Of a stretch of DNA of 28,117 nucleotides, positions 6,470 through 14,305 are shown one piece after another. The stretch covers positions 1-28,117 of the forward strand of contig NZ_CAMVPU010000046.1 of the NCBI RefSeq assembly GCF_947169445.1, written 5' to 3'. Both the position numbers and the translations under genes were made by a program. Source of the stretch: an uncultured Butyrivibrio sp. (GTDB lineage Bacteria; Bacillota; Clostridia; Lachnospirales; Lachnospiraceae). Position 1 is the first letter of the stretch, and every line of letters starts with the position of its first letter. A model generated the notes under the pieces. That model saw nothing but the letters and a program-made list of their open reading frames with translations. It was not told the origin of the DNA and did not search any database.

Positions 6470-8761
6470 TCATTTTTTCTTCGCACCTTTCGATGGCTTG
6501 TCAGTTTGCTCTTTAAGCATCTTAGCCATAAGTAATAGCCGTTCCACTCTATCCAAGTCATCTACAAAGTCTGCTTTATTAAACTTATCAATAGCTTTCT
6601 CCGCTATTTCAGAATCGCCATCCTCATAGTCTACACCAATTCCACCGTTTTCATTAATGTATATATCTATCCCCTCTGAAATATTCAATGGAATAGCACC
6701 TGCAAACTCTCCGCCAAATCCACGCACACCATCTCGAGTGTCTTTTCTAAGTTGATCGCCAATCTGCGCTTCTACTTCAAGATATTCTGGAACAACATGA
6801 TATCCCACAAGAATTGTACCGTTGGATCTGTGAGCTAACATTTCACCATTATTCAAAGGTTCCATGGCAAGCAACATAAACTTACTATCTATGTAGTTAT
6901 CCCATGGTCTCAATGTATTATAGTATTTTACTACAGCATATCTCCAATTATCTTTACTAATACTGGGAAGATTATTTTCAATTACTTGATCAAGCCTTCC
7001 TGGAATAGTATCTGCGTCTGTACTTTCGTATTCTTCGAAAAACTCACACAAGATCCTGGAATATGCATCATCTCCAGCATAGGTCAGAATGCTATACCAA
7101 TTGTCTTTCTGCCCATAGAAAAACCTCTCACCAAATGCACTGCTGCCGATAGAGATTCCATAATCTCCAACAGCCAGTAGTGCTTGCATTATTTTTTCTC
7201 CCTTATATATACAGAAGAGATTCTCGATGTCATCTACAAAATCAAGATCTGTTTTCTTTTTTACATATGGAACAGCATTAGAAATCGAAGTCTTGAACAG
7301 CACAGAATCTTCCAGTGCATGTATTATTTCTCTGTTCTTTTTCTTAGAAAGGACTAATTCTGCTTTTTGCTTTTCTTTCGCAAGTATCTCCATATTTATA
7401 TCTTCAAACTCTTCGTCCAGAAGAGCCTGATACGGATCATCTGCCAGAACAAGCGGATTAATGAAGTTTTGCATTATCGGTATAGCATGCCTACCAAAAC
7501 GTAAGTCAGGTGAAAATGTACACTTTTTCCTTACAAACTGTCTAGTGTTGAGAAGGAAATTTCTAATAATTCTAGTGTAATCCTTTATAGACTCTATCGA
7601 GTCTTTCCCTTCAAACTGTATTAGTCTGCGCATAATAGAATACAGTATGATCTTATTTGCCAGTGTAACAGATTCTCCGTTTACTATTGCGCTAAAAAGG
7701 TCCGCTGTATTTGAATCAAAAATTCTTACTTTTCCCTGTTCTCTATCAACTGAAAGAATCTGTCCCAAGCATTTTTCTGCCTCTGCCTTGCTCTTCCACA
7801 GATCAAAAAGCTTATATAAATCTTCAACTACAACTTCAGCATCATAGTATTCTATTAAAGGCCTGATTCTCCATGGTGAATATGGAGAATCACCTTCACG
7901 CGGTTCCTCAGTCTCTAAATACTGCATTTCCGTAAAGTAGCAGAAAAGATTCATAAACTGCTTATCAATTGTGTTATTCTCATCTCTGTAATCCCATAAT
8001 AAATCAGTCCATTCTCTATCTATTCTGTCTTCGAAATGTTCATACGGAAGTTCTAAACTCTTGAGATGCTGAATAAATTTTGCCTTGAAATTCTCAAATA
8101 CAGATAGTGCCTTACCTCTGGCATTCATTTTAATATATAGTTCATCTGTCAGAGCATAGTGCTCCATAGGTAGATAGTTAAAAGTCAGTATTCCGTCGTC
8201 TTCTGTCAAATCATCAAACAAATCCTCTGTACCGAAAAATTTCTCATGGATTGCATCCAACATTATCAGCATGTGCGCTATCGTTGGATCCGTATCCCAT
8301 GTTCGAAAATAACCATTCTCGTCTTTTATAACATCAGATACCGCAACTCCTTCTTCTGGAGTGTATTCCAACTCAGTCAACATCTTACAAAACTCTCGAG
8401 AACTAGTCCTTGTTGTATACGAAAACTTAGATAGAATCTCCGATGCACTATCCATTTTTGATTCTTTTTCAGCCAGATACCAATGCAACAAAAACAGAGT
8501 TGTTAATCTTTGCTGGCCATCCAGAGGATATAAAATATCATCCTCCACCGTTCCGTATACAAAGTCAAAATCAAGATTCTCGTGGTTTGTCAGCGCTGAA
8601 TATATTGATTCCAACAATTCTTCTCTAATTGCCGTTGCATCATCTGAAGGTCTTCCTTGAGCGTAATCTCTTTGTATAATCGGTATCTCTATACTATATT
8701 CTTTGAGAAGAGTCCAAAACGTATACTTACTATTATTTTCATGAACAGTGTCTTTACTCAT
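6470..8761 (-). CDS. DUF262 (GmrS-like) protein with long C-terminal region
   Basis: This 763-residue protein has an N-terminal DUF262 (ParB-fold) domain: IPIIQRDYAQGR (26-37) and 'YPLDGQQRLTTLFLLHWYL' (78-96) match the family's IPxxQRxY and DGQQR motifs. In GmrSD-type restriction systems DUF262 binds and hydrolyses nucleotides and drives cleavage of modified DNA. No HNH/DUF1524 motif is seen in its C-terminal half, which is mostly helical and ends in a Lys-rich tail. The start at 8761 is chosen because its ATG overlaps the stop of the upstream DUF262 gene (ATGAGTAA, 8-base overlap), a sign of translational coupling. It probably forms a pair with that protein. Confidence 0.8.
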   Translation of the reverse strand: MSKDTVHENNSKYTFWTLLKEYSIEIPIIQRDYAQGRPSDDATAIREELLESIYSALTNHENLDFDFVYGTVEDDILYPLDGQQRLTTLFLLHWYLAEKESKMDSASEILSKFSYTTRTSSREFCKMLTELEYTPEEGVAVSDVIKDENGYFRTWDTDPTIAHMLIMLDAIHEKFFGTEDLFDDLTEDDGILTFNYLPMEHYALTDELYIKMNARGKALSVFENFKAKFIQHLKSLELPYEHFEDRIDREWTDLLWDYRDENNTIDKQFMNLFCYFTEMQYLETEEPREGDSPYSPWRIRPLIEYYDAEVVVEDLYKLFDLWKSKAEAEKCLGQILSVDREQGKVRIFDSNTADLFSAIVNGESVTLANKIILYSIMRRLIQFEGKDSIESIKDYTRIIRNFLLNTRQFVRKKCTFSPDLRFGRHAIPIMQNFINPLVLADDPYQALLDEEFEDINMEILAKEKQKAELVLSKKKNREIIHALEDSVLFKTSISNAVPYVKKKTDLDFVDDIENLFCIYKGEKIMQALLAVGDYGISIGSSAFGERFFYGQKDNWYSILTYAGDDAYSRILCEFFEEYESTDADTIPGRLDQVIENNLPSISKDNWRYAVVKYYNTLRPWDNYIDSKFMLLAMEPLNNGEMLAHRSNGTILVGYHVVPEYLEVEAQIGDQLRKDTRDGVRGFGGEFAGAIPLNISEGIDIYINENGGIGVDYEDGDSEIAEKAIDKFNKADFVDDLDRVERLLLMAKMLKEQTDKPSKGAKKK

Positions 8762-10487
8762 CAGTTTCCTCCTCAGAATCCACATCAATATAGTCCGCCA
8801 AAACAGTTTTTATTGCACTGAGGTAATCTATCCTGTCACTCTCGCTCCAATAGTGAATCTGACTCGGATCTGTACTGTAATACTTCAAAAAGACATTTCT
8901 AGTGCATACAGGGATAAACTCTCCAATCCGGTCCTTTTCAATAATCATTGCTCTCTTTACGTCAAAGAAATTGTTGCTAATAGAACTGTTTGAACCACAA
9001 TCTAGCAAAGCCATATTATCAATATTATGTAAATCAACTCCGTAATCGTCACTGATCATGGAAGAAATCTCATCAAACAAGTTCTCAAAAGTCGACAACG
9101 TAATATTCTCTCTGTCAACCTTCTCAAGAGTCTTAACTACCTTCTTATACTTAGAATCTGTGAACTGTCTGAAACTTGCTAAATGTTCGTCTATCCAACT
9201 GATCCACAATTCCCTTGAGTTACCAATACCCTCTGCACTTTGAGCATGTATATGCTCCAAACTCCATTGTTTTTTATTGTATGAGTCAAAAGGAAATCTT
9301 GAGTACGCACTGCTCTTATTCATTACAGTAATAACATTGAACAAAAGTAATACATCTCTAATATATCGTTGATCCCAAGAATCCTCATAAGATAATTCTT
9401 CCAATACTACGCCATCAAAGTATTCTCTAATTCGCTCATTAATATAGTCTTCAAATTCACTTTTCTTATATTCATTTTCAAAATACACATCTAATAATTC
9501 TCTGACAGTAACATTGGCTCTTGATGAAGCAAGAAAGCCTATCAAATGAAATAGTTCTTGATCTTCATACCATTCTAATATTATCCGGTAATAGCTTTTT
9601 ATTTGCTCCCAAATCTCTACAATACTTTCTTCTTCCATCCTTTCTGAGAAAGAAATAAAGGTGTAATTCTCCCCATCTTTGCTACCTTTATCAGCTATAA
9701 CATCAAATATATACTCTATCCTTGTCTCAAGCGGATTTGCATAATCAGGGTTGATAAAATACCACACCTTATCATCCTGTAGCTTATTTTCAATGCTATC
9801 CCATTCATTAGCAATTTCCAATTGTCGAAGATAAATCTTATCTCCAACTGTTTCAAAGTTACTCTTTCTTAGGAATAAAGCCTTAATCAGTTCAGCATTT
9901 GTAAGAGGAATCTTACCAATATTTAATCTGGTAAAAATACTTTCAGAATCCGCTGAATCCTCCACCTCATACCATATCACCTTGCAATACTTAAGAAGAT
10001 ATGTGCTAAACTCATCCGGCAAAGAATACTCTTCTTTTTCTTCTATCAGGCTCTCAAACCAGTCCTTAACAGTGCAAAACGCTTTTGCCATGAAGAAATA
10101 GTCAATATTCCTATTGCTCATCTCAGACTCTTCATTCTCAGCATGTTCTGCAATATTCTCCAGAAACTCTTCGCTCCCCTCTCTAGACGCATAGGAAATA
10201 CTATATGTACGCTTCTCGAGATATTTCTGGATAATCATTATAGTGGTCAAACGTTGCTGACCATCAATTACTTCAAAAGCACCATTATCCTTCTTTTTTA
10301 CAACGATAGGCTGTAAACAATAAAACTCACCGTTCTGAATATTGGCCTTTCCCATGAATTCATATACATCATTAAGCAGATCTGTAACCTGCCTGTCATC
10401 CCACCTATATCCCCTTTGATATGTTGGAATAAAGAACTTTTCCTTTATAAGTTTATTAATTTCTCTAAGTTCTATCTGGTTTGCCAT
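8754..10487 (-). CDS. DUF262-DUF1524 (GmrSD-like) nuclease
   Basis: This 577-residue protein has a DUF262 domain at the N-terminus: IPTYQRGYRW (20-29) and 'VIDGQQRLTTIMIIQKYL' (73-90). A DUF1524/HNH-type nuclease lies at the C-terminus: 'WSLEHIHAQ' with H412 and H414, then an Asn-Met-Ala-Leu-Leu strand near 491 and 'SNNFFDVKR' near 504, the usual HxxP-like, N and K pattern. Proteins of this make-up (GmrSD, SspE, BrxU) cut modified or foreign DNA under nucleotide control. AAGGGG stands eight bases before the ATG. It is the first gene of a three-gene operon with a second DUF262 protein and a macro-domain protein. Confidence 0.85.
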   Translation of the reverse strand: MANQIELREINKLIKEKFFIPTYQRGYRWDDRQVTDLLNDVYEFMGKANIQNGEFYCLQPIVVKKKDNGAFEVIDGQQRLTTIMIIQKYLEKRTYSISYASREGSEEFLENIAEHAENEESEMSNRNIDYFFMAKAFCTVKDWFESLIEEKEEYSLPDEFSTYLLKYCKVIWYEVEDSADSESIFTRLNIGKIPLTNAELIKALFLRKSNFETVGDKIYLRQLEIANEWDSIENKLQDDKVWYFINPDYANPLETRIEYIFDVIADKGSKDGENYTFISFSERMEEESIVEIWEQIKSYYRIILEWYEDQELFHLIGFLASSRANVTVRELLDVYFENEYKKSEFEDYINERIREYFDGVVLEELSYEDSWDQRYIRDVLLLFNVITVMNKSSAYSRFPFDSYNKKQWSLEHIHAQSAEGIGNSRELWISWIDEHLASFRQFTDSKYKKVVKTLEKVDRENITLSTFENLFDEISSMISDDYGVDLHNIDNMALLDCGSNSSISNNFFDVKRAMIIEKDRIGEFIPVCTRNVFLKYYSTDPSQIHYWSESDRIDYLSAIKTVLADYIDVDSEEETDE

Positions 10488-10577
10488 TCATTCTGCCCCT
10501 TGTTATGTTTTATATTTCTATCAGGCACAAGATTTCAACATCTGTTCTTGCGCAAGTACATATAAATTATCTCATAC

Positions 10578-10610
10578 AATTACAATAATTCGATAAATAA
10601 TGTTGTAATT
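10578..10610. promoter_or_regulatory. Inverted repeat upstream of the DUF262 operon
   Basis: AATTACAA (10578-10585) and TTGTAATT (10603-10610) are perfect inverted copies 17 bases apart, about 90 bases upstream of the first DUF262 start. They fit an operator, but no convincing -35/-10 pair can be fixed next to them, and AT-rich DNA makes chance likely. Confidence 0.3.
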
Positions 10611-10717
10611 TTTTATAAACGCCTATCAAAAAACATGCCAAACAATACAATATTAACCGACAAAAAATCTCTCCTTCCGAGGCATGAGAAAAGGCCTATC
10701 GAAACCATCCTATAATA

Positions 10718-10748
10718 GAAAAGAGCCACCGTAAAATACAGTAGCTCT
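10718..10748 (-). terminator. Strong minus-strand hairpin terminator
   Basis: A 12-bp stem (10722-10733 with 10737-10748, two G-T wobbles) closes a 3-nt loop, with TTTT after it on the minus strand. No minus-strand gene lies directly upstream; it may stop read-through from 11606-12332 or end an unseen short transcript. Confidence 0.65.
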
Positions 10749-10925
10749 CATAACATAACCAGGATTACATCCTGCACTAATTAACATATTCATCGCAATC
10801 AAACAGATTCGAAGAGTTTTTCCATTTAAGTAATCTTCGTTTTCGAACAATCCACATGAAGTAGTATTAAGCTTGAATAAGCAGCCCTGATTTTATGTAT
10901 GAAATTTTGTTTCTAAAAAAAGGCA

Positions 10926-10954
10926 TTTACAAACATGATAGATTCTGTTATATT
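10926..10954 (+). promoter_or_regulatory. Sigma-A-type promoter for the 113-residue gene
   Basis: TTTACA (10926-10931), a 17-base spacer, and TATATT (10949-10954): each box is 5/6 to consensus. Transcription would start near 10961, giving a leader of about 85 bases before the ATG at 11046. Confidence 0.6.
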
Positions 10955-11045
10955 ATCCCCTGCAGCCAATTCAAAAGCTGTGGTCTACTTCACTCTGAAG
11001 CAGTCCGTTACCCATTATTTTTTATTTTATTTAGGAGTTATTGTT

Positions 11046-11387
11046 ATGTTTACTACGAAAGACTTTTTAGACATGACAGGGTATTTTTGCTTTCTTTCAA
11101 CGGACGGCATCACCCAGTTTGAAGTAATGTCCAAAAACACAGAACACTGTTGGAATGTGGTTTGGAACAATGGATTCTTTAATCTTTATCACAAACACGA
11201 TATTAATGATGACTATCATCTTCATGGTCAATTCAATGAGTTATTTGATTGCATTCTAGAAATTGTCGATCATGACGAGTGGAAACTGAATATATGGAGA
11301 CATAAACATGTCGGAAAATGGAAACAGCCCAAGACCTACTTTGATGAGCTAATTGAAAAATACTGCAGGAGGCCAGTATATGCATAA
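11046..11387 (+). CDS. Small protein of unknown function, 113 residues
   Basis: I do not recognise this protein. It is rich in aromatic residues and His (Trp, Phe, Tyr and several 'HKH' and 'HLH' groups) and has no signal peptide or membrane segment. The start at 11046 is chosen because AGGAG (11033-11037) lies eight bases upstream; the frame is open further upstream but without an RBS. A good promoter lies at 10926-10954. It is one of only two plus-strand genes, placed between the DUF262 operon and the EF-hand gene, and is convergent with the latter. No terminator is seen after it. Confidence 0.6.
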   Translation: MFTTKDFLDMTGYFCFLSTDGITQFEVMSKNTEHCWNVVWNNGFFNLYHKHDINDDYHLHGQFNELFDCILEIVDHDEWKLNIWRHKHVGKWKQPKTYFDELIEKYCRRPVYA

Positions 11388-11605
11388 AGCCGCTTTGACC
11401 TACCTGCATCATTTCATCATACTGCTCGGGCTATATAACCTAAGTGCGTTATGCATACTGCATTCTTATATATACCAGGAACGATACTATCGCTACTTTT
11501 CCTCCTTTACGCATATACCGAACTGTTTATGAACATAACAAAACTATTCATTATTATCATAGAATGTATCCATCATTGATAAGACGAAATGGTGTGTTTT
11601 CAAAA

Positions 11606-11890
11606 TTAAAACTCATCATCAAAATCGTCCGGATCCAGGCCTGCATCCTCGAGAGCTGATCTACGTTCGTCCTCATCCATAAATTCAAGTTCGTCACGAT
11701 CAAGGCCTGCTAATTCAATCTCGTCTAACTCGTCTTGCTCATCAGCAAAACTTCTACCCTGAGATGATATGCCATTGTTATCTTCAAAAAATGTATCGTT
11801 TATGAATGCCCACTCAGCTCCACTTATCTTTCCATCTCTGTTAAGGTCAAATGCTGAATGTCCAAATAATCTATCCATAGGTCCTTCCAT
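11606..11890 (-). CDS. Small acidic EF-hand protein
   Basis: This 94-residue protein has a canonical EF-hand calcium loop, DLNRDGKISGAE, near residue 15, with Asp, Asn, Asp, Lys-backbone, Ser and Glu at the usual ligand positions. The rest is very acidic, with 'ELDEIELAGLDRDELEFMDE' and 'DAGLDPDDFDDEF' stretches that may be a degenerate second hand. No signal peptide is seen, so it is likely cytoplasmic. GGAGG lies nine bases before the ATG at 11890. It follows the secreted Ser/Lys-rich gene by 28 bases and is probably in one operon with it. Calcium binding is inferred from the loop. Confidence 0.65.
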   Translation of the reverse strand: MEGPMDRLFGHSAFDLNRDGKISGAEWAFINDTFFEDNNGISSQGRSFADEQDELDEIELAGLDRDELEFMDEDERRSALEDAGLDPDDFDDEF

Positions 11891-11918
11891 AGTTCAGATC
11901 CTCCTTCAATGAAAACCA

Positions 11919-12332
11919 TCAATAGTTATCATTCCAATAATCTTCAGCTGCATCATAAGCTTCGTCTTCATCTTCGTAGTCATCTTCGTAATCATAGAAC
12001 TCTTCGTACTTATCATCTGCAAAGTCCTGTGCTGACTTGTAATTATGTACATCATAAGAATCATAGGATTTCTTTGATGACTTTGAGCTGCTCTTCTTTG
12101 ATGAGCTTTTGCTGCTTGATGTTTTTGACTTTGAAGAGCTCTTACTGCTTGAACTCTTGCTCTTTGCCTTTGAGCTTGTAGTTTTCTTCTTTGAGCTACT
12201 CTTGCTCTTACTTGATGAATAACTGCTAGTTGTTTTATTCTTGCCAGCTGCCTCTACAGATACTGATGTCATTCCCACAGCTGTTATCATCATCATTACT
12301 GCTACTAAAATGCTTAATAATGTTCTCTTCAT
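11919..12332 (-). CDS. Secreted low-complexity Ser/Lys-rich protein
   Basis: This 137-residue protein has a clear signal peptide (MKRTLL, hydrophobic core, likely cut near residue 28 after 'SVEA'). A Ser/Lys repeat of about 60 residues (SSSKSKSSSKK-like units, about 30-92) and an acidic Tyr/Asp/Glu-rich tail (about 95-137) follow. The basic repeat should bind wall polymers or DNA and may be variable in length; the tail could bind cations. No LPxTG motif is seen. GGAGG stands nine bases before the ATG. A possible promoter is TTGGCA (12386-12391) with a weak -10. It is followed by the EF-hand gene. Function unknown. Confidence 0.65.
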   Translation of the reverse strand: MKRTLLSILVAVMMMITAVGMTSVSVEAAGKNKTTSSYSSSKSKSSSKKKTTSSKAKSKSSSSKSSSKSKTSSSKSSSKKSSSKSSKKSYDSYDVHNYKSAQDFADDKYEEFYDYEDDYEDEDEAYDAAEDYWNDNY

Positions 12333-12530
12333 AATTCACAACCTCCATTTCGTATGAAAAGAGTTTTATCCTATTATTAGCTTACTGCCAAGTCTTTTTG
12401 TAATACATATTCGCTTTGGTAAAAAAGATATTGGTATTTTGCTAAAACAGTGATAAACGATTTCTTTCTGATAATCCTATTCTGCCAGATTTCGAGTCCA
12501 ATAATCCTCCCCAATTAAAACCGCATGTTT

Positions 12531-12914
12531 TCAGGTGTTCTTGCTGGCATTCAATAGAATTACCTCTTTTACGTATCCCTCTCTTTTCTCTTGAGGAAGT
12601 GCATTGTACTGGTATAAAAAGAGCTTTTCCATTATTTCTCTGCAGCTCTTGGCACCGCAGTTTCTGATCTTAGCAATCTCTGTACCTTCAGCTATTGCCT
12701 CGGCCAGTTCTCCGATGGTGGAATATCCAGCTCTTTTAAGTGAGTTGTAAGCTCTAACTCCAAGGTCCAGTGCCTCTATAGGTGTATCTCCCGCCTTATT
12801 ATTCAGATAAAAATTGAAATAAAACTTGCCGCCCTTTTTCTCATGAAGCCTTGTTCCTGCAAGTGCCTCAACTATCTGTGTTAGTGTTCGACTCTGATTT
12901 TGATCCATATTCAT
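12531..12914 (-). CDS. Free-standing RNA polymerase alpha C-terminal-domain-like protein
   Basis: This 127-residue protein carries an RNA polymerase alpha-CTD (about residues 44-99): 'PIEALDLGVRAYNSLKRAGY', 'TIGELAEAI', 'KIRNCGAKSCREIMEKLF'. The residues that contact UP-element DNA in true alpha (R and N of VRxYN, and GxKS) are kept. There is no alpha N-terminal domain. It could bind DNA or sigma/activators as a small accessory regulator. The start at 12914 fits GGAGG five bases upstream; another ATG lies two codons later. It overlaps the upstream Lrp/AsnC gene by 47 bases, so the two are translated from one transcript and probably work together. Confidence 0.75.
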   Translation of the reverse strand: MNMDQNQSRTLTQIVEALAGTRLHEKKGGKFYFNFYLNNKAGDTPIEALDLGVRAYNSLKRAGYSTIGELAEAIAEGTEIAKIRNCGAKSCREIMEKLFLYQYNALPQEKREGYVKEVILLNASKNT

Positions 12915-13350
12915 TGATTCCTCCATAGACGTCCTTGATGACCTCCTGGACCTGGCGAACATGCATCTCTGTAATATCTTCTCCGCCTTCCTTGTTGATC
13001 ATCTTAACCAAATACTTGAGATTCTGTGGAGAATCAGATACAGCGACCATATGAATATGATTATCCTTATGCGTAGTAAAAATCTGGCGCACATATGCTG
13101 TTCTCGTAGCAACATACCTAAGCACTCTTTCGAACCCTTCAGGTGTTGTCATGATATCAATCAGCATTGTGATCTCGTCATCTCTTTTTATGTAGGTGTT
13201 ATAGCCTCGGATGATGCCTGCCTTCTCGAGTTTATCAACCCTTTTCTTAGCCGCAACTCTGGACATTTCCAGCGCATCGCCAATCTCCTGATAGCTCATC
13301 CGGGCATTTGCTTTAATCAAATCCAAAAGCTTCTTATCTGTTCCATCCAT
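12868..13350 (-). CDS. Lrp/AsnC-family transcriptional regulator
   Basis: This 160-residue protein has the N-terminal Lrp/AsnC HTH: 'DKKLLDLIKANARMSYQEIG', 'ALEMSRVAAKKRVDKLEKAG' and 'IIRGY', which is typical of the family. A RAM-like ligand/oligomer domain follows, divergent from textbook members. The start at 13350 is preferred over the longer frame because AGGAG lies nine bases before it. A sigma-A promoter (13394-13422) and two palindromic operators just upstream (13430-13467) point to autoregulation. Its end overlaps the alpha-CTD-like gene. The effector, perhaps an amino acid, is unknown. Confidence 0.8.
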   Translation of the reverse strand: MDGTDKKLLDLIKANARMSYQEIGDALEMSRVAAKKRVDKLEKAGIIRGYNTYIKRDDEITMLIDIMTTPEGFERVLRYVATRTAYVRQIFTTHKDNHIHMVAVSDSPQNLKYLVKMINKEGGEDITEMHVRQVQEVIKDVYGGINEYGSKSESNTNTDS

Positions 13351-13393
13351 AATCTCTGCTCCTAAAAAATCAGTGTCGACTCTGATTAAGGTG

Positions 13394-13422
13394 ATTATAT
13401 TCAGACGGTAATCCGAATGCAA
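13394..13422 (-). promoter_or_regulatory. Sigma-A promoter of the Lrp/AsnC gene
   Basis: On the minus strand TTGCAT (13422-13417), a 17-base spacer and a perfect TATAAT (13399-13394). The start would be near 13387, about 37 bases before the ATG at 13350. Confidence 0.7.
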
Positions 13423-13429
13423 TAGAAAA

Positions 13430-13467
13430 GGTTACGAAACGTAACCAAGTGGTTTCATTTCGTAACC
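13430..13467. promoter_or_regulatory. Pair of 17-bp palindromic operators
   Basis: GGTTACG-AAA-CGTAACC (13430-13446) is a perfect palindrome. A second, partly matching copy, GGTTTCATTTCGTAACC (13451-13467), lies 21 bases further on, two helical turns centre to centre. Both sit just upstream of the -35 box of the Lrp/AsnC promoter, where an Lrp-like oligomer would bind as activator or autoregulator. Confidence 0.65.
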
Positions 13468-13473
13468 ATAACT

Positions 13474-13531
13474 AGATTTTTGCCCAGATTTTTGCCCAAT
13501 TTTTGCCGTTTATGCCATCGTTTATGCCACT
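13474..13531. repeat. Five short tandem repeats in 12-base phase
   Basis: Imperfect units AGATTTTTGCCC, AGATTTTTGCCC, AATTTTTGCC, GTTTATGCCATC and GTTTATGCCACT follow each other. Four are 12 bases and one is 10. The core TTTWTGCC or TTTTTGCC recurs about once per helical turn, next to the operator pair, and may be a protein-binding array. Confidence 0.55.
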
Positions 13532-13570
13532 AATGATTAAGCTTGTATCTCCAATAGCTCTATCGTCGTT

Positions 13571-14287
13571 CTATTTGCTTAATTGATAAAACTCATCATA
13601 GCTTAAAATAATGCCGCTGTTTGCCAATCGTTCTGATCTGTCATAGTATATTTTGTCTATTAGCAGTTTCTTTTCAGAATCAATTCCATAATGCATAAGC
13701 CTATGACAAATTGGGCACAGGCAAACAACATTCGCATATACATCTAGGGAGTTTTCAAATACACCCTGTTCCTTCATTGGAATAGCATGATGCCCTTCCA
13801 TATAAGGTTCATTGTTACTTTTCGCGGTAAACGTATTATGTGAGCCATCAATCTCACATTTGTATTTGGCGTACCTCAAAACCTGCTTTTTGATAATTGA
13901 ATCTCTAGTATATTTCACGACAGTTTCGGTTTGCCTTTCTGCTGGCGGCAATTTAATATCAAGAGCTTTAATACTCTGTATGTCATGTTCAAAAAAGTCA
14001 CCACAAGCAAATTTGTAATAATTGTTTAAGCCTGCGCTGTACATCCTATGCCCTCTTTCATCTATCTGAACAAATTTCTCATCCGCTTTGAGCATAAGTC
14101 TGTACTTATTAAGCACCTCAACATCATTTACGCAAAATAAAGAGTAGCTAATCACCTGTAGTTCACATAAATACTTTGATATAAAATTGATAGCATCAAC
14201 ATAATGGTTTACCGAGGAATTTTTCAGTCCTTTAATTTCTCTAAGATATCTAACATAGTATTCTTTCAAAGGGTACACTTGAGCCAT
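13571..14287 (-). CDS. HNH endonuclease, McrA-like
   Basis: This 238-residue protein has a C-terminal HNH nuclease: 'MEGHHAIPM' (H166, H167), N187, and the zinc motif CPICH (191-195) with H199. A single Cys at 144 ('KYKCEIDG') may help. The N-terminal third ('YVRYLREIKGLKNSSVNHYV...') resembles the SAM-like DNA-binding region of recombinases, but this is weak. GGAGG lies seven bases before the ATG at 14287. The gene follows the PD-(D/E)XK gene by 18 bases in the same operon, so both nucleases are likely co-expressed parts of one restriction system. Target specificity is unknown. Confidence 0.75.
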   Translation of the reverse strand: MAQVYPLKEYYVRYLREIKGLKNSSVNHYVDAINFISKYLCELQVISYSLFCVNDVEVLNKYRLMLKADEKFVQIDERGHRMYSAGLNNYYKFACGDFFEHDIQSIKALDIKLPPAERQTETVVKYTRDSIIKKQVLRYAKYKCEIDGSHNTFTAKSNNEPYMEGHHAIPMKEQGVFENSLDVYANVVCLCPICHRLMHYGIDSEKKLLIDKIYYDRSERLANSGIILSYDEFYQLSK

Positions 14288-14305
14288 ACCTGATCCTCCA
14301 TACAT

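Larger units (their letters stand above)
10488..11045. other. Intergenic region between divergent genes
   Basis: This 558-base AT-rich region separates the minus-strand DUF262 operon from a plus-strand gene. It holds an inverted repeat (10578-10610), a minus-strand terminator (10718-10748) and the plus-strand promoter (10926-10954), listed separately. No supported gene lies within. Confidence 0.6.

Noticed and set aside
10500..10545. TTGAAA-18-TATAAA as promoter for the DUF262 operon.
   Set aside because: The start site would fall on the RBS, leaving almost no leader; kept only as a weak possibility.
10714..10890. Minus-strand frame of about 58 codons without ATG start ('NEDYLNGKTLRICLIAMNM...YGGSFLL').
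   Set aside because: No start codon with an RBS, and its 3' end coincides with a strong terminator hairpin, so the frame is probably chance or a faint remnant.
11388..11605. AT-rich gap after the 113-residue gene.
   Set aside because: I found no terminator, gene or repeat that I could defend; a GGAGG on the minus strand near 11500 has no start codon after it.
12430..12500. Short minus-strand ORF beginning with TTG after GGGAGG (19 codons).
   Set aside because: Too short, spacing of only four bases, and no conserved-looking content.
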